A stretch of DNA of 57,215 nt from NCBI GenBank assembly GCA_025890175.1, contig JANPYM010000019.1:346923-404137 (forward strand), in the 5' to 3' direction. The DNA comes from Ciborinia camelliae. Its lineage: Eukaryota > Ascomycota > Leotiomycetes > Helotiales > Sclerotiniaceae. This document shows, piece after piece, positions 1 to 10,108 of the stretch (position 1 is its first letter; the number at the start of each line of letters is the position of its first letter). Below the pieces are notes generated by a model. The model had not been told where the DNA came from. It saw only the letters and a program-made list of their open reading frames with translations, and made no database searches. The position numbers and the translations under genes are program-made.

Positions 1-1538
1 TATTTTTTTATTAAAAAAATTTAATATTTTTTATTAATATAAATTTATTCTTTTTTTAGGATGATTTCTTTTAAAATACTTTTTTTAATAATATTAATAT
101 TTAAATAAATTTTTATAATTAATAATATAATAATTTAATTATTAATATTAATAATATTTTATTAATTTTTTTTAATATTTTTGTTATTAAGTTTTTTTTA
201 TTAATTAATTTTTTTATATAATTTTTTAATTTAATTTTATTTTAATTTTAATAATTTTTATTGATATAATATTTGTATTATTTTTTTGCAATTTATAGAA
301 AGATTAAACAAAATTTGGGTAATATAAAAAAATATTATATATTTTTTTAAAACAATAATTTATAATATTAATAAAATAATATATTTAATTAATATTTTTT
401 AATTTATATATTTATTTTATAAATTTTTTTTAAATTTCAAATTATTAAAAAAATTTAAATATTTAAATATTTATATTAAAATACAAACCAACAAATAACC
501 GTTTTCATTATATATTATTCACTTTATATTCTATATTTTCTTCCAAATTATTTAAATAAAAAACAAAATTATTTATATTTTATTTAAAACATTATTTAAT
601 TTTTAATATTTAAATAATTGTTATATATTATTGATTTTTTTTATTCAAAATTGTATTATATATATATTCTTTAAATTCTATTTATATAATATTATTTAAT
701 TAAATTATATTAACAAATTAATATTATATCACCAAAAAACGTTTTTTAAAATATTATATTATATAATTTATTTTTTAAATATTAATAAAAAAATAATATT
801 TATTATTATTTTGAAATATTATTTTAATTTAAAAAAAGAAATTTTTTATTTAAAAGATATTTATTTTTTTATATCAAAATAATTTTTAAAATTTCAAAGA
901 TTTAATATTTGATTTGGAATAAACAAATAATATATTATTAAAGATTATTAATATTTTAACAATTTTTTATATTTAAATAAACCAAATTATAATTTCGTTT
1001 ATAATTTCTATATTATTTTTTATATTTTATATTTATCGTTTCAAAATATTATAAAAAAAAATTTCAAAAATTTTTTAAACTTTAAAAAAAGATTTATATT
1101 TTATTAATATATATAAAATTTATTAATAATATTATTTTATATATTATCAATTTTAATATTTTATTAAATAAATATAAAAATATTTTTTGTTTTTAATATT
1201 ATTTTAAATATTATTAATTTAATTAACAAATTATTTTTTAAATAAAATAAAAAAAATTATTAAAATAAAAAATATAAAAAATTAATTAAATTAATATTAA
1301 TCTTAAAACTTTTTATTATTTTTTAAATAAAATTTTTATTATTTTTTAAATAATCAATAATATATTATCAATTATTATTTAAACAATAATACTTTATTCA
1401 ATATAAAACTTTACAAACTTTTAAAACTTTTTTTGTTTAATTATAAAAATCTATTTTTATATATATTAATAATTTAAAAATTAAATATTATATCAAAAAT
1501 TCGCCATTAATCAATATTAAATACTAACAATTATTAAT
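1..1538. other. AT-rich gene-free DNA (RIP-degenerate)
   Basis: This stretch is almost only A and T, with stop codons in all frames and no recognisable gene, tRNA or element end. Its composition equals that of the RIP-mutated transposon copies further in, so it is probably an older transposon copy or copies, but no alignable partner was found by eye. Confidence 0.6.
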
Positions 1539-1726
1539 TGTCATACGCGTCACATAGGATTATGAAAGTGAAATCGTAGATATACAATCTGATAAAAGAA
1601 CTATGCTGAAGAGGAAAGGATCCTCTTGGAAAGAACACTATCTAATATAGACGTTGATCACGTGACCATGGTGGTCACGTGATCGACCACGTGACTGTCA
1701 TACTAGGCAGGGGCCTTGGCGTGACA
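1539..1726. mobile_element. Solo LTR, family LTR-A (copy 1)
   Basis: A 188-bp block begins TGTCATACGCGTCACATAGG and ends CCTTGGCGTGACA, so it has the TG...CA ends of an LTR. It is flanked on both sides by the same 5 bases, TTAAT (1534-1538 and 1727-1731), which is a retroviral-type target-site duplication. A second copy lies at 29596-29782. The middle holds overlapping CACGTG palindromes (about 1659-1695). No internal domain or second LTR is attached, so it is a solo LTR. It is far less AT-rich than its surroundings, so it is little affected by RIP. Confidence 0.9.
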
Positions 1727-2102
1727 TTAATATACCAATTTTAAATCTAAATTCTATACCTAAACATCTTTTTTGTTTTTTATTGTCTTTAGATTCGTAA
1801 TAATAAATTTATTAATAAAAATTCTTATAAAAATTTTAATTTAATTATATTTTTATTATAATAATTAAAAAAGAAATAAGATTAAATAAGGAAATAATAA
1901 TTAAAGAAAAAAGATAATTAAAGTTAAATATAATATAAATATAGTATAAATAATTAAATATAATATAAAAAAATAATTAAATAATAAAACAAACAAAACT
2001 ATATAAACTACAAATTTGATTCCCAAATATTAATTATAATAAACGTTAATCATTTTATATCTCTTATTTTACATTTTATATTTCTTATTTGAATTTCAAA
2101 AA
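1727..2102. other. AT-rich spacer
   Basis: AT-rich DNA between the LTR-A copy and the LTR-B copy. No gene or element end can be supported. Confidence 0.5.
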
Positions 2103-2621
2103 TATTATATTTTAATTAAAAATATAATACCTACCTCTTAATTAATTATATAATTTATTTATTTAATTAAATATATTAATTAATTAATTAAATAATCAAT
2201 AAATTATATATTTATTTAATTATACAAAATATAATTAAATGTACAATACGATAGTACGAACTACGCGAACACGTGCCTAGTACGATCATTCGAATCGTAC
2301 AGGGTTCTTTCAGAATTCGAAACGCCGTATTAGAAAAGGTTGATTCTTTGTTCGATTTTCCATTGGAAAAAGCAATATAGTGGGGCATTTCATTTTCGAT
2401 ACTATGATTTTCAATCAATATATAATCAATATAATCAATATAATCAATATAATCAATATAATCAATATAATTAATATAATCAATATAATTAATAGAATCA
2501 AAATACTATTAATATAATACGTTTATCTCTTATTTAATTAATTAATCGTGATCTAGAATCTAGCCTACGTTCCCTGCGCCACGCATATACCCCTGTATAT
2601 GCGTAGCATGTGACAGTAACA
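2103..2621 (-). mobile_element. Solo LTR, family LTR-B (copy 1, inverted)
   Basis: The reverse complement starts TGTTACTGTCACATGC and aligns along its length with the LTR at 41740-42235. The distal end reads TATTA where the other copy has the complement of CAACA, consistent with a RIP change. No clean target duplication is seen (AAAAA left, GGGGT right). Inside, at about 2416-2500, is a short array of a 9-bp unit (ATAATCAAT) that the other copy lacks. Both copies contain a short open frame of 68-74 codons with a TTG or ATT start. It lies inside the LTR and is not called a gene. Confidence 0.8.
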
Positions 2622-2933
2622 GGGGTGGATTTATCAGGTCACATAGGGACTAGACTAGCGTAGTATTAGCTTAAGACCTTGCTTATAAGCGGTCCCAGTT
2701 TAAATCTTCAATCCACATCCTCTTTCATCGAAACCATTGTGATTTGCAACACTTTTTTTCAACTTTAATTTTTTTTCAAAAATCTTTCTTTTAGAAGCAG
2801 GATTTCTAAGCTCCGATACCTTACCTAAGCACACCACCAACCAGCTAGTTGCAGTAAACATCCATCGCAACAACTTGTATCCTCGTATCTCAGGTCCTCA
2901 GTCCTCCATTTACGACCTTTTAAATCTGCCATC
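2622..2933 (+). promoter_or_regulatory. Upstream region of the FunK1 gene
   Basis: DNA of ordinary composition between the LTR-B copy and the start codon at 2934. It includes pyrimidine-rich stretches near 2730-2790, common before fungal start sites. No TATA box or specific factor site can be named. The LTR ends 312 bp before the start codon, so it forms part of the promoter neighbourhood. Confidence 0.4.
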
Positions 2934-5550
2934 ATGGCTACAGCCTCCGAACTGGACAAAATCAGAAGCGAACCGATCAAGGAAAGGCTAGGCACCTTCT
3001 GTCGTCGCTTTGAATCGACACGTTCCGATCTTGGTATCGCATTGTCGTCCGATACAGTGCAAATCGTCTTTTCAACGGCTGCCACCGCAGGTATAGCTCA
3101 ACTTCTTGGGATTACGTTTCTTACTAATGTACGTAGTTGTTAAAAACTTAGTTCTCGACCTTATCCAAGCTCTACAAATCGAACCGGCAGCTCGTATCCT
3201 CCCTTCACGAATAGCTGAGAGAACCCTCTCTGGTGACCTTGGTCTGTTATACAGTCGCGTGGATGCGAACCAGTTGGACATTACACCAGCTATCCCTCTG
3301 GTAGAACAGATTGTCAGGAATGGATCTGATACACCAACCTGGAGTGATGCGGATATCTGGTGTGCAGTGTTTGAGTTGGTTACGCGAACAAATCCCGCCA
3401 CGCCTCGAACTGCCACAGCCGTTTTCGACACGCCACTACGACCCACCTCGGCTTCTCAGACAAGGGTTGAACAGACACACGACGAAGTTGATCAGCGAAT
3501 ACTCGAGGAGCTTACCGGGCGAGTCTACTATGATGTCGGAGGCTTCTACGAACGATACTTCGAAGGGAAGTCATGGACGAACAAGGCGGGGGATATCTAC
3601 GAAGAGTCGAGGGCCCAATATGCAGAAAGCCATTGGAGCGGATGGCCAGAGCCTTCACTTCAAGGTCCATTTTTTGAGTGGTTCATGAAATTCCAGGACA
3701 CTATTCTCAGCGGACTTGGCCGCAGGTATTACACATCGGCGAATAAAGTGTTGAGGGGCTCAGAAGCTGATCGCAAGCTTGACATTTTTCTCACTCCCGC
3801 CGACGCTGTCCTACCACATGGCGAGCACGACTGGTCAAATGTACTTGTCATTGGAGAACATAAACAGAATCCCAATGAAAACGGCTCTACAAAAACATTG
3901 ATACAGTTGGCAGGGTATGCGCGTGAGGTATTCGGAAGTCAACCGGAGCGGCGATTCGTCCCTGGTTTTACGATCTGCGGAAGCATGATGCGACTCTGGG
4001 TGTTCGACAGATCTGGCTCGTACAACTCCGAGAAGTTCGATGTACACAAAGAGCCTGAGCGATTCATTAGGGTTATTGCGGGGTATGCATTGATGACGGA
4101 CGCCGAGTTGGGGTTGAATACATTCGTTAAGCATGATAGCAATGGCAATGGCAAGTACATCGTGGCACGAGATGTGAAAATTTATTTGGAGGACAAGCCA
4201 ATCGCCTCGACAAAAGCAATAGTGTGTCGTGGAACAACGTGTTATCGAGGAAGGAGGAGCCACTCCACAGAATGGGAGTATGTGGTCAAGTTTGCTTGGC
4301 CATCTGATAAAAGGCAGCGGGAGGGAGAACTGTTGAAGTTGGCCAAAGAGAGGGGGGTCACAGGTATTGCAATGTGGTTCAATCATGAGCAGATTTTTAT
4401 TGACGGCGACCCGGATACTATTTTGCATTTCCGACGAGACATGAAGTTCGGAAGCCCACGAAAGCTATCGAGCAAAGCTTCTTGGGTCGACGGCAGTCCG
4501 GAATCCAGTCGGGCACACTCTAAATCAAGTCTCAGAAAAAGATCAGGGACTATTGGTGCAAGTACACATTCTGGAAAGAAAAGAAAAAAAAATGAAAGAC
4601 TTGATCCGGGAAGCACACCGAAGAGATCTAAATCCGACGGTGGTCATGCCAGCGGGACGAATGTACGCATTAAAGAACGTGAGCCAGATGCAATCGGCGC
4701 TCACAGTATTCAAAAAACGGAAGTTGACAGCTTGGCCCACGGCCGGAATGAGTGGCAGCAGCGGAATAACGTTGACTGTATTCAAGAAGCCGGAGTCGAC
4801 GGTTTCACGGATTGCGAAAGTGAAACGTACGATAACCGAGTGAACTACTGTTTGGTAACTTTACCGGCTGGACGACCTCTCCACGAATATCATTCAGTTA
4901 GAGAGCTTTTGGAGGTGCTACGCGATGCTATTCGAGGTCATAGGTCGCTATTAGAGGATGGAAAGATTCTTCATCGGGACATCTCCGAAAATAACATCAT
5001 CATTACCGAGCTCCCTGCCGAAGGTGACCCCAAGGGAAGACTAATTGACTTGGACCTAGCAAAGGAATTGGACAGTATGCCAAGTGGGGCTCGTCACCGG
5101 ACTGGCACAATGCAGTTTATGGCGATCGAGGTTCTTGAAGGGAACGGTCACACGTACCGGCACGACCTCGAGTCATTTTTTTACGTTTTCTTATGGATGT
5201 GCGTCCGATATGGCTACGAAGGTACTGGTAAACCAAAACACAATAAGCTGATAAAATTGAAGACCAATCTACTGCGAGGTTGGTATACTGGAACATATAC
5301 AGAAATTGCGACTACGAAGAATGGCCACATGGACAAAAATAGATTTGAGAACATTATCGTGGAGTTTGCGCCGAAGTTCGAGAACCTCAGACCGTTGGCT
5401 CGCGAACTCCGATATGTTCTTTTTCCAATCAGAGACGGAGCGATCTTTACCGGCACATTCCACGACCATAGTATAATGTACGATGGGATGATCAAGGCAT
5501 TCAACACGGCAATCGACTGTCTGGAGAAGGAGGAACAGGTAAATGCATAG
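2934..5550 (+). CDS. FunK1-type fungal protein kinase, 851 aa, one intron
   Basis: Spliced gene, exons 2934-3090 and 3152-5550. The ATG at 2934 opens 52 codons plus one base; removing the 61-nt intron joins this frame exactly to the long exon, giving 851 aa. The C-terminal half has FunK1 kinase features: K432 in YVVKFAW and E445 in EGELL (ATP-binding lysine and its salt-bridge partner), catalytic loop HRDISENN (D662, N667), DLD at 685-687 in place of DFG, GTMQFMAIEVL, and the subdomain IX motif HDLESFFYVFLW. A Ser/Lys-rich disordered linker (about residues 480-600) splits the two lobes, as is usual in this family. The N-terminal part (VLVIGEHKQN, near residue 285) is also family-typical. FunK1 proteins are fungal-specific, often multicopy, and their substrates are unknown. 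All key kinase residues are kept, so the protein could be active. It lies in a 3.7-kb island between transposons with little sign of RIP. Confidence 0.92.
3091..3151 (+). other. Intron of the FunK1 gene (61 nt)
   Basis: The intron starts GTATAG and ends CTTAG, with a branch-site-like TTACTAAT at 3121-3128. Without splicing the frame from 2934 ends at a TAA inside the intron. With splicing, GCAG joins TTCTCGACC in frame and gives the run ATAVLDLIQAL. Confidence 0.85.
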
Positions 5551-5959
5551 ACGAAGCCACTGGGTATTAGCATTATGAGGCGTTTTTGGGGGGAAGGTAG
5601 AGGGAATTTGGATCTTTTGTTTTTAGGGCATAAAGGGTCTGGGGAAAACTGTACAATACAATGATACCAGGAATGTTACCCCTTCATGTGACCCCCTTTT
5701 TTAGTAATTAGATTAGTTAGATTAGTAATCCCTATTATTAAGGGATTAATCAGCAAAAGCTATTATCATAGCTTTTGCCACTTAACTAATTCTACATCTT
5801 TCACATTATAACAATCTTAACAGAAAAGAAAGGAAAAAAGTGATATAATTCTGCCGCATGCTTTGACATACCGCCTTCTTATTTTAGAAAATGATTTAGC
5901 TTTGAATCTGGCACAAATTTAAGGACAGGTTTTACAAAAGAAATCACAATATCAATGCT
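5551..5959 (+). terminator. 3' flank of FunK1 with a perfect hairpin
   Basis: No coding signal. At 5753-5778 there is a perfect 11-bp inverted repeat (GCAAAAGCTAT / ATAGCTTTTGC) with a 4-nt loop, about 200 bp after the stop codon and just before the convergent gene fragment at 5960. It may act in 3'-end formation between the two convergent units, or be a footprint of a lost element. T-rich and ATTAGATTAG-type repeats precede it (5697-5730). Confidence 0.35.
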
Positions 5960-6283
5960 CTATATCTCCAGTGCGATACGTGATGGGATCTGCCACAGCG
6001 CCACTAGGAAGTAGAATCTCCCATTGATCTGTGGCTCGTATATCATCTCACTTAACGACCTCGCCGGCAAACGACAAACATTCCAATTCTCGTCCATGAA
6101 ACGAAAACACGACGAAGAAGAAGAAATTTCTTTCGCAAAAAGGATCGGGCAGTGCACATCACCCTCTTTGATATCCTCAAGTTTAGCCCCTGAGATATCA
6201 GCGAGGATCTGAAAATTTTTTTGATACTGTTGTGCAGATTCACGATGTTTTAGTTTATCGAAATTTTTAAATAAATAATATTA
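5960..6283 (-). pseudogene. 3' end of an unknown gene, truncated by transposon DNA
   Basis: The minus strand is open for about 105 codons and ends in TAG at 5960-5962. The translation looks like real protein: KHRESAQQYQKNFQILADIS, then LEDIKEGDVHCPILFAKEIS, SSSSCFRFMDENWNVCRL and finally GRFYFLVALWQIPSRIALEI. No ATG is present. At about 6283 the frame runs into stops and AT-rich DNA, directly beside the LTR-J fragment. It therefore looks like the C-terminus of a gene whose 5' part was lost or moved by transposon activity. The protein family is not recognised. It converges on FunK1. Confidence 0.5.
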
Positions 6284-6290
6284 ATACTAT

Positions 6291-6433
6291 ATTTTCCGCA
6301 AGCGGGCCGTAGGCCTAATACGGTCTAGCGCCCTATCTAAAGCTTAAATAGCATACAAGGTTCAATCTTAGTTCTACAGTAATATCAAATACATTACACA
6401 ACTTGCACCTTCTCGTGATCTATCTTTTCAACA
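6291..6433 (+). mobile_element. LTR-J fragment
   Basis: About 140 bp match the repeat at 54088-54263: the run GCCGTAGGCCTAATACGGTC and the following AAATAGCATACAAGGTTCAA are shared with RIP-type differences. The block ends CTTTTCAACA at 6433, an LTR-like CA end, and passes without a gap into COP copy A. The 5' end is missing or diverged and no target duplication was found, so this is a fragment at a junction between elements. Confidence 0.6.
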
Positions 6434-7078
6434 TATTTTTTAAATCCATTTAATTAATTATAATTTAAATATTCAAAATATTCATAAATAAATTTTGCAA
6501 ATATTTTATTTATATTTATATTTTTATTATATATAATTAAAACAAATTATTGAAAAATATATAAACTTTTTAATCTTTTAATAATAAAATATAATTCATT
6601 AAATTTTCAATACAATATAAAATTATTTTTAAATATAATTTTGTAATTAAAATCTATGAATAAATTAATAAAAATAAATTTAAATATAGATTATATATTA
6701 AATAATAATATTATTTTGATTTTAATTTTTTTAAATATAATATTTTTAACAAAAAAATTGTTAATAATGTTTACATTTTTAAAAATCGATTAATATTAAA
6801 TTTAAATTGTTAAATTATTTAATAAAATATTAGAAAATATTAAAATCAAATATTTATTTAATTAAATTAATTATATATATAATTAAATCAAAATAAATAA
6901 TATTATTATATTAATTATTAACAAAATTAATTTTAATATTTTTATCTTTATTTTTATTTTTTTTGTTAATTAATCTTTTTTTAATAATATTTTATTTTCA
7001 AATAAAAGCAATATTAATTTTTAATAATTTTATTAATATCATTTTTAAAATTATTATAATTATTATAATCTCGAAATT

Positions 7079-7274
7079 TGTCACGGAGTGAAATGGAAAA
7101 AGGAATCATAATCTTAGGCATCGGAATAGTATTGTAGTAAACTATAAAGAGGAAAGGATTCTGATCTGAAAGAGGATCTGTTTAAATACCCTTTAGCTTC
7201 TGCTCTAGCTCTTTGGCTCCTGCCCTAGCTCTCTAGCTCCTGCCTTAGGCAGGAACCCTTGGCAGTTCCTAACA
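7079..7274. mobile_element. Solo LTR, family LTR-C
   Basis: This 196-bp block begins TGTCACGGAGTGAAATGG and ends CAGTTCCTAACA, with AAATT on both sides (7074-7078 and 7275-7279). COP copy B has the uninterrupted sequence at about 14190-14210 (CCGAAATTTATTATATCG), which is the empty site and proves insertion. The stretch AGAGGAAAGGAT is shared with LTR-A, so the two families may be related. A short imperfect repeat (CTAGCTCTNTGGCTCCTGCC) lies at 7200-7250. Confidence 0.9.
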
Positions 7275-7539
7275 AAATTTATTATATCGTTTTTTATTAT
7301 ATTTATATTATAATTCTCAATTATTAACAATGTTTGTTGTTATTATTATAATTGGTTTTTTTATTAAAACAAAGATGATTATAACATTTTGAAAAAAAGA
7401 ATTAAAATTAAAAATAAATATTTTTGTTTATTATTATTGAAATAACTTAAAAATCTTAATTAAAAATTATTAAAAAAAGGTTTTATTATTAATAATTTAA
7501 ATATTAAAAAAGATTTATTATTAAAAATAAAAAAGTTAT

Positions 7540-7746
7540 TGTTGGAATCACCATGGGCGATGGAGAACAAATGTACTATAGTATGCAGTGTATTTGGCTC
7601 GAAGCTTTGAAAACTATGCTACAGATCAACTATATATGCCCGCTAGCGCAAGCTAGCGTCGTAGCGCGGGGGTGCTGCGTAGCAGCACGCCGCGGCCGTA
7701 CGCTGCGCTTGCGCAAGCGTGCCGTAGGCACGTGATTTATCCAACA
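7540..7746. mobile_element. Solo LTR, family LTR-D, GC-rich and palindromic
   Basis: This 207-bp block begins TGTTGGAATCACCATGGG and ends TTATCCAACA, flanked by GTTAT on both sides (7535-7539 and 7747-7751). It sits inside COP copy A. Its 3' half (7639-7735) is very GC- and CpG-rich with several palindromes (GCTAGCGCAAGCTAGC, GTGCTGCGTAGCAGCAC, CGCTTGCGCAAGCG). It shows no RIP although it lies in fully RIP-mutated DNA, so it arrived after that or was never a RIP target. Confidence 0.9.
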
Positions 7747-8524
7747 GTTATTTTAAAAATTAATAAAATAATTAAATTTTGAAATTGAATTTAATATAAT
7801 AAAATTGGTTTTTAATTTTTATAATAAATTAAAAATATATTAAATTATTATTTTTTTTAATACTTTTTATATATTAATAATATTAAAATTACAAATAAAA
7901 AATATTAAAATTGAATAATATATATTATTAATGTTGAAATTTAAAATTAATAAAGTATAATTGTAACGTTTTTTATAATTGTTATATAAATTTTTATTAT
8001 TTAAAATATTTAATTTTTTTTAATATTAATAATTTTAATAAAAATTAATATTAAAAAAATCAAATTTTTAAATTTATTTTAATTATTATTTTTGAATATA
8101 GATATTTTTTTTATTTTGTAATAATAATAAAAAATCGAAAAAGGTTATATTTAAATTCGATATAATTATTAATAAAATATAATTATATAGATTTTATAAT
8201 TTATTAAATATAAATTTATATATAAAAATTGTAAAATAGATAAAGTAAATATTATATTAAAAAAATTTAAGTTATTATAGGAAGTGGAGTAGACCTTGAT
8301 GACCTTGGTTATTTATATTGTAATGAATGTGGTATAGTGATATGATCTTCAACAATTATTTTAATTTATTTATAAAACTTACGTTGGGTTGGAAATTAGT
8401 TCCATGCGGTACCTCGAGATAGAATCTTATTGTAAACTTGGAATTTTTATCTTGGGTACTTTGAATTTAGAAATGATTTTCAGTTCTCAGAATGATTCAA
8501 TTGTTCTTTAATTGAATAAAAAAC

Positions 8525-8653
8525 TGTGACGATATGAAGTCGTCAGCTTTACCACTGCGCTAACTGACCTAAAAAGGTATAATTCTAGATTAGTATCTAG
8601 AAGCTAACGTACTATATATAGGTTGTAGGTTGATGCTACCCAGCCACGTAACA
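8525..8653 (-). mobile_element. Solo LTR of TRIM2, carrying a tRNA-half-like sequence
   Basis: On the minus strand it starts TGTTACGTGGCTGGGTAGC and ends ATATCGTCACA (129 bp). It is flanked by AAAAC on both sides (8520-8524 and 8654-8658). It matches both 128-bp LTRs of the complete TRIM2 at 16842-17361. The last 45 bases (minus strand) resemble a tRNA 5' half: the A-box-like GTTAGCGCAGTGGTAAAGC, then a 6-bp stem TGACGA/TCGTCA closing the 7-nt loop CTTCATA. This is the least mutated of the three LTR copies. Confidence 0.88.
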
Positions 8654-9458
8654 AAAACCAGAATGATCTATAATATAATAAGCTTTTATTGATAAAAATA
8701 AAATAAAACAAATGTAAATGCAATATTAAATAAATATTATTATTGTTATATATATTTTAAAGATTAATGATAAATAAAAATTTAAGAAATTTCAAAAATT
8801 TATTTATTAAATTTAATAAATATTAATTGTAATTTTTGAATTTCTTTATTAAAAAACAACATTTTTACCAAATTCAATTAAATTACTTATTTTATAAAAT
8901 ATTTCGTTTTATTAATATATAAAATTAAATTCTTTGAATAATATAATAATTTATAAATATCGCTTTTTAGAATTAATTATATTAATTCATTTAAATATTT
9001 ATAAATTTTATAAAAATATTAAAAATAATATAATTATTATATTATAATTCGGATTTATTAAAAAAGAATATTTCGAAAATATATTTAAATATTTTTAATT
9101 TCTTTTTTTAAACAAAAAAAATTATTTATTTGATTCTAAATTCGAATTGCAAAACAAAAAATTTAAAATAAATTTAAATAAAAATAAATAAGATTAAGAT
9201 AAAATCAATAATTAATAGAAATTTATTATTTTTAATATAATTAATCAATTTTAATAAAACTTTTAATATTGCATTTGCATTTATTTTTTGGAATTAATAA
9301 TAATAATAATGATAATATTTATTTTATATTGGGTTTGCATTTATTTTTTTATAAATTAATAATAATATTTATTTTATATTGCATTTGCATTTATTTTTTG
9401 AAAATAATAATAATATTTATTTTATATTGCGTTTGCATTTATTTTTTTATAAATTAAT
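8654..9458 (-). repeat. Element X, copy 1 (inverted), first part
   Basis: AT-rich repeat whose reverse complement matches 24945-25400: the run with TTGCAATTCGAATTTAGAATC and the adjoining minisatellite occur in both. At 9265-9446 four units with the octamer ATTTGCAT are spaced by ATTATTATTTATTTTATATT-like DNA. The solo LTR at 9459-9673 interrupts the repeat. No gene is visible, and the open frame at 9269-9457 is minisatellite sequence. Confidence 0.6.
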
Positions 9459-9673
9459 TGTCGGTTCACACCAGGGGGTATGACGCGCATATGCGGAAAT
9501 AAGGTGGTCAACAATATAGGTATGAATCTCTGTAGTATTGGTGACGTTCTAGCTAAGAGGGTGTGGGAAGAGGTGAACTATATAGGCGTTGTACGCGCTA
9601 GTGCCTAGTGCCTAGTCACGTGCCTAGTCACGTGCCTAGTCGCGTGCCGTATTCACTGATATATGTTCCAACA
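9459..9673. mobile_element. Solo LTR, family LTR-E
   Basis: This 215-bp block begins TGTCGGTTCACACCAGGGGG and ends ATATGTTCCAACA, with TTAAT on both sides (9454-9458 and 9674-9678). It has ordinary GC content and no RIP, and contains a short direct repeat GTGCCTAGTCAC (three to four imperfect units, 9598-9645). It is inserted in the minisatellite of element X. Confidence 0.92.
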
Positions 9674-10108
9674 TTAATAATAATAATGATAATATTTATT
9701 TTATATTGCATTTGCATTTGTTTTTTTATAAATATATATAAATAGCTTTTTTATTAATTATATTAAAATAAATTTAATATAAAATAATTATATTTAAAAA
9801 TTTTAAATATCTTTATATAATTATAAATTATAGAAAAAATATTAAAAATTATATTATTATATCAATTATATTTCGCTTTTTTTCTTGGGTTTTCAATTAA
9901 AAAAGTAAATGCAAATGCAATATAAAATAATAAAATCAATTTAATATAATTTATAATTTTTTTATCATTTTTCCTTTTTATCAAATTCTATTAATATCTT
10001 TTATAAATCTTTTAATTAATAATAATAATCAATAATTTTTAAAAAGATTTTTGGTTAATAAAAAGTTTTTATTTTATTATCCAAATTAATTGAAAAAATA
10101 AAAATAAA
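9674..10108. repeat. Element X, copy 1, continuation
   Basis: AT-rich continuation of element X with further ATGCAAATGCAAT units (9705, 9907). No coding sequence. Confidence 0.5.

Larger units (their letters stand above)
6434..8354 (-). mobile_element. COP copia-like retrotransposon, copy A (3'-truncated, RIP-degenerate)
   Basis: On the minus strand this is the 5' part of the COP element: a 153-bp LTR (8202-8354, ending CTTCAACA on the plus strand) followed by internal sequence that aligns with copy D (about 19532-21020) and with copy B (13440-15048). It stops at 6434 against the LTR-J fragment. No reading frame survives. Two later insertions sit inside it, at 7079-7274 and 7540-7746. Confidence 0.75.

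Noticed and set aside
1..1538. Mitochondrial or plastid DNA because of extreme AT content
   Set aside because: No organellar genes or rRNA are visible, and the same composition is shared by transposon copies with target duplications next to spliced nuclear genes.
3106..3151. FunK1 start at 3106
   Set aside because: The codon there is TTG and lies inside a good intron; the ATG at 2934 with the 61-nt intron gives a better N-terminus.
4553..4843. Protein-like frame in another phase within the FunK1 linker
   Set aside because: The main frame is uninterrupted and carries the kinase motifs on both sides; this phase is only a shadow in the low-complexity linker.
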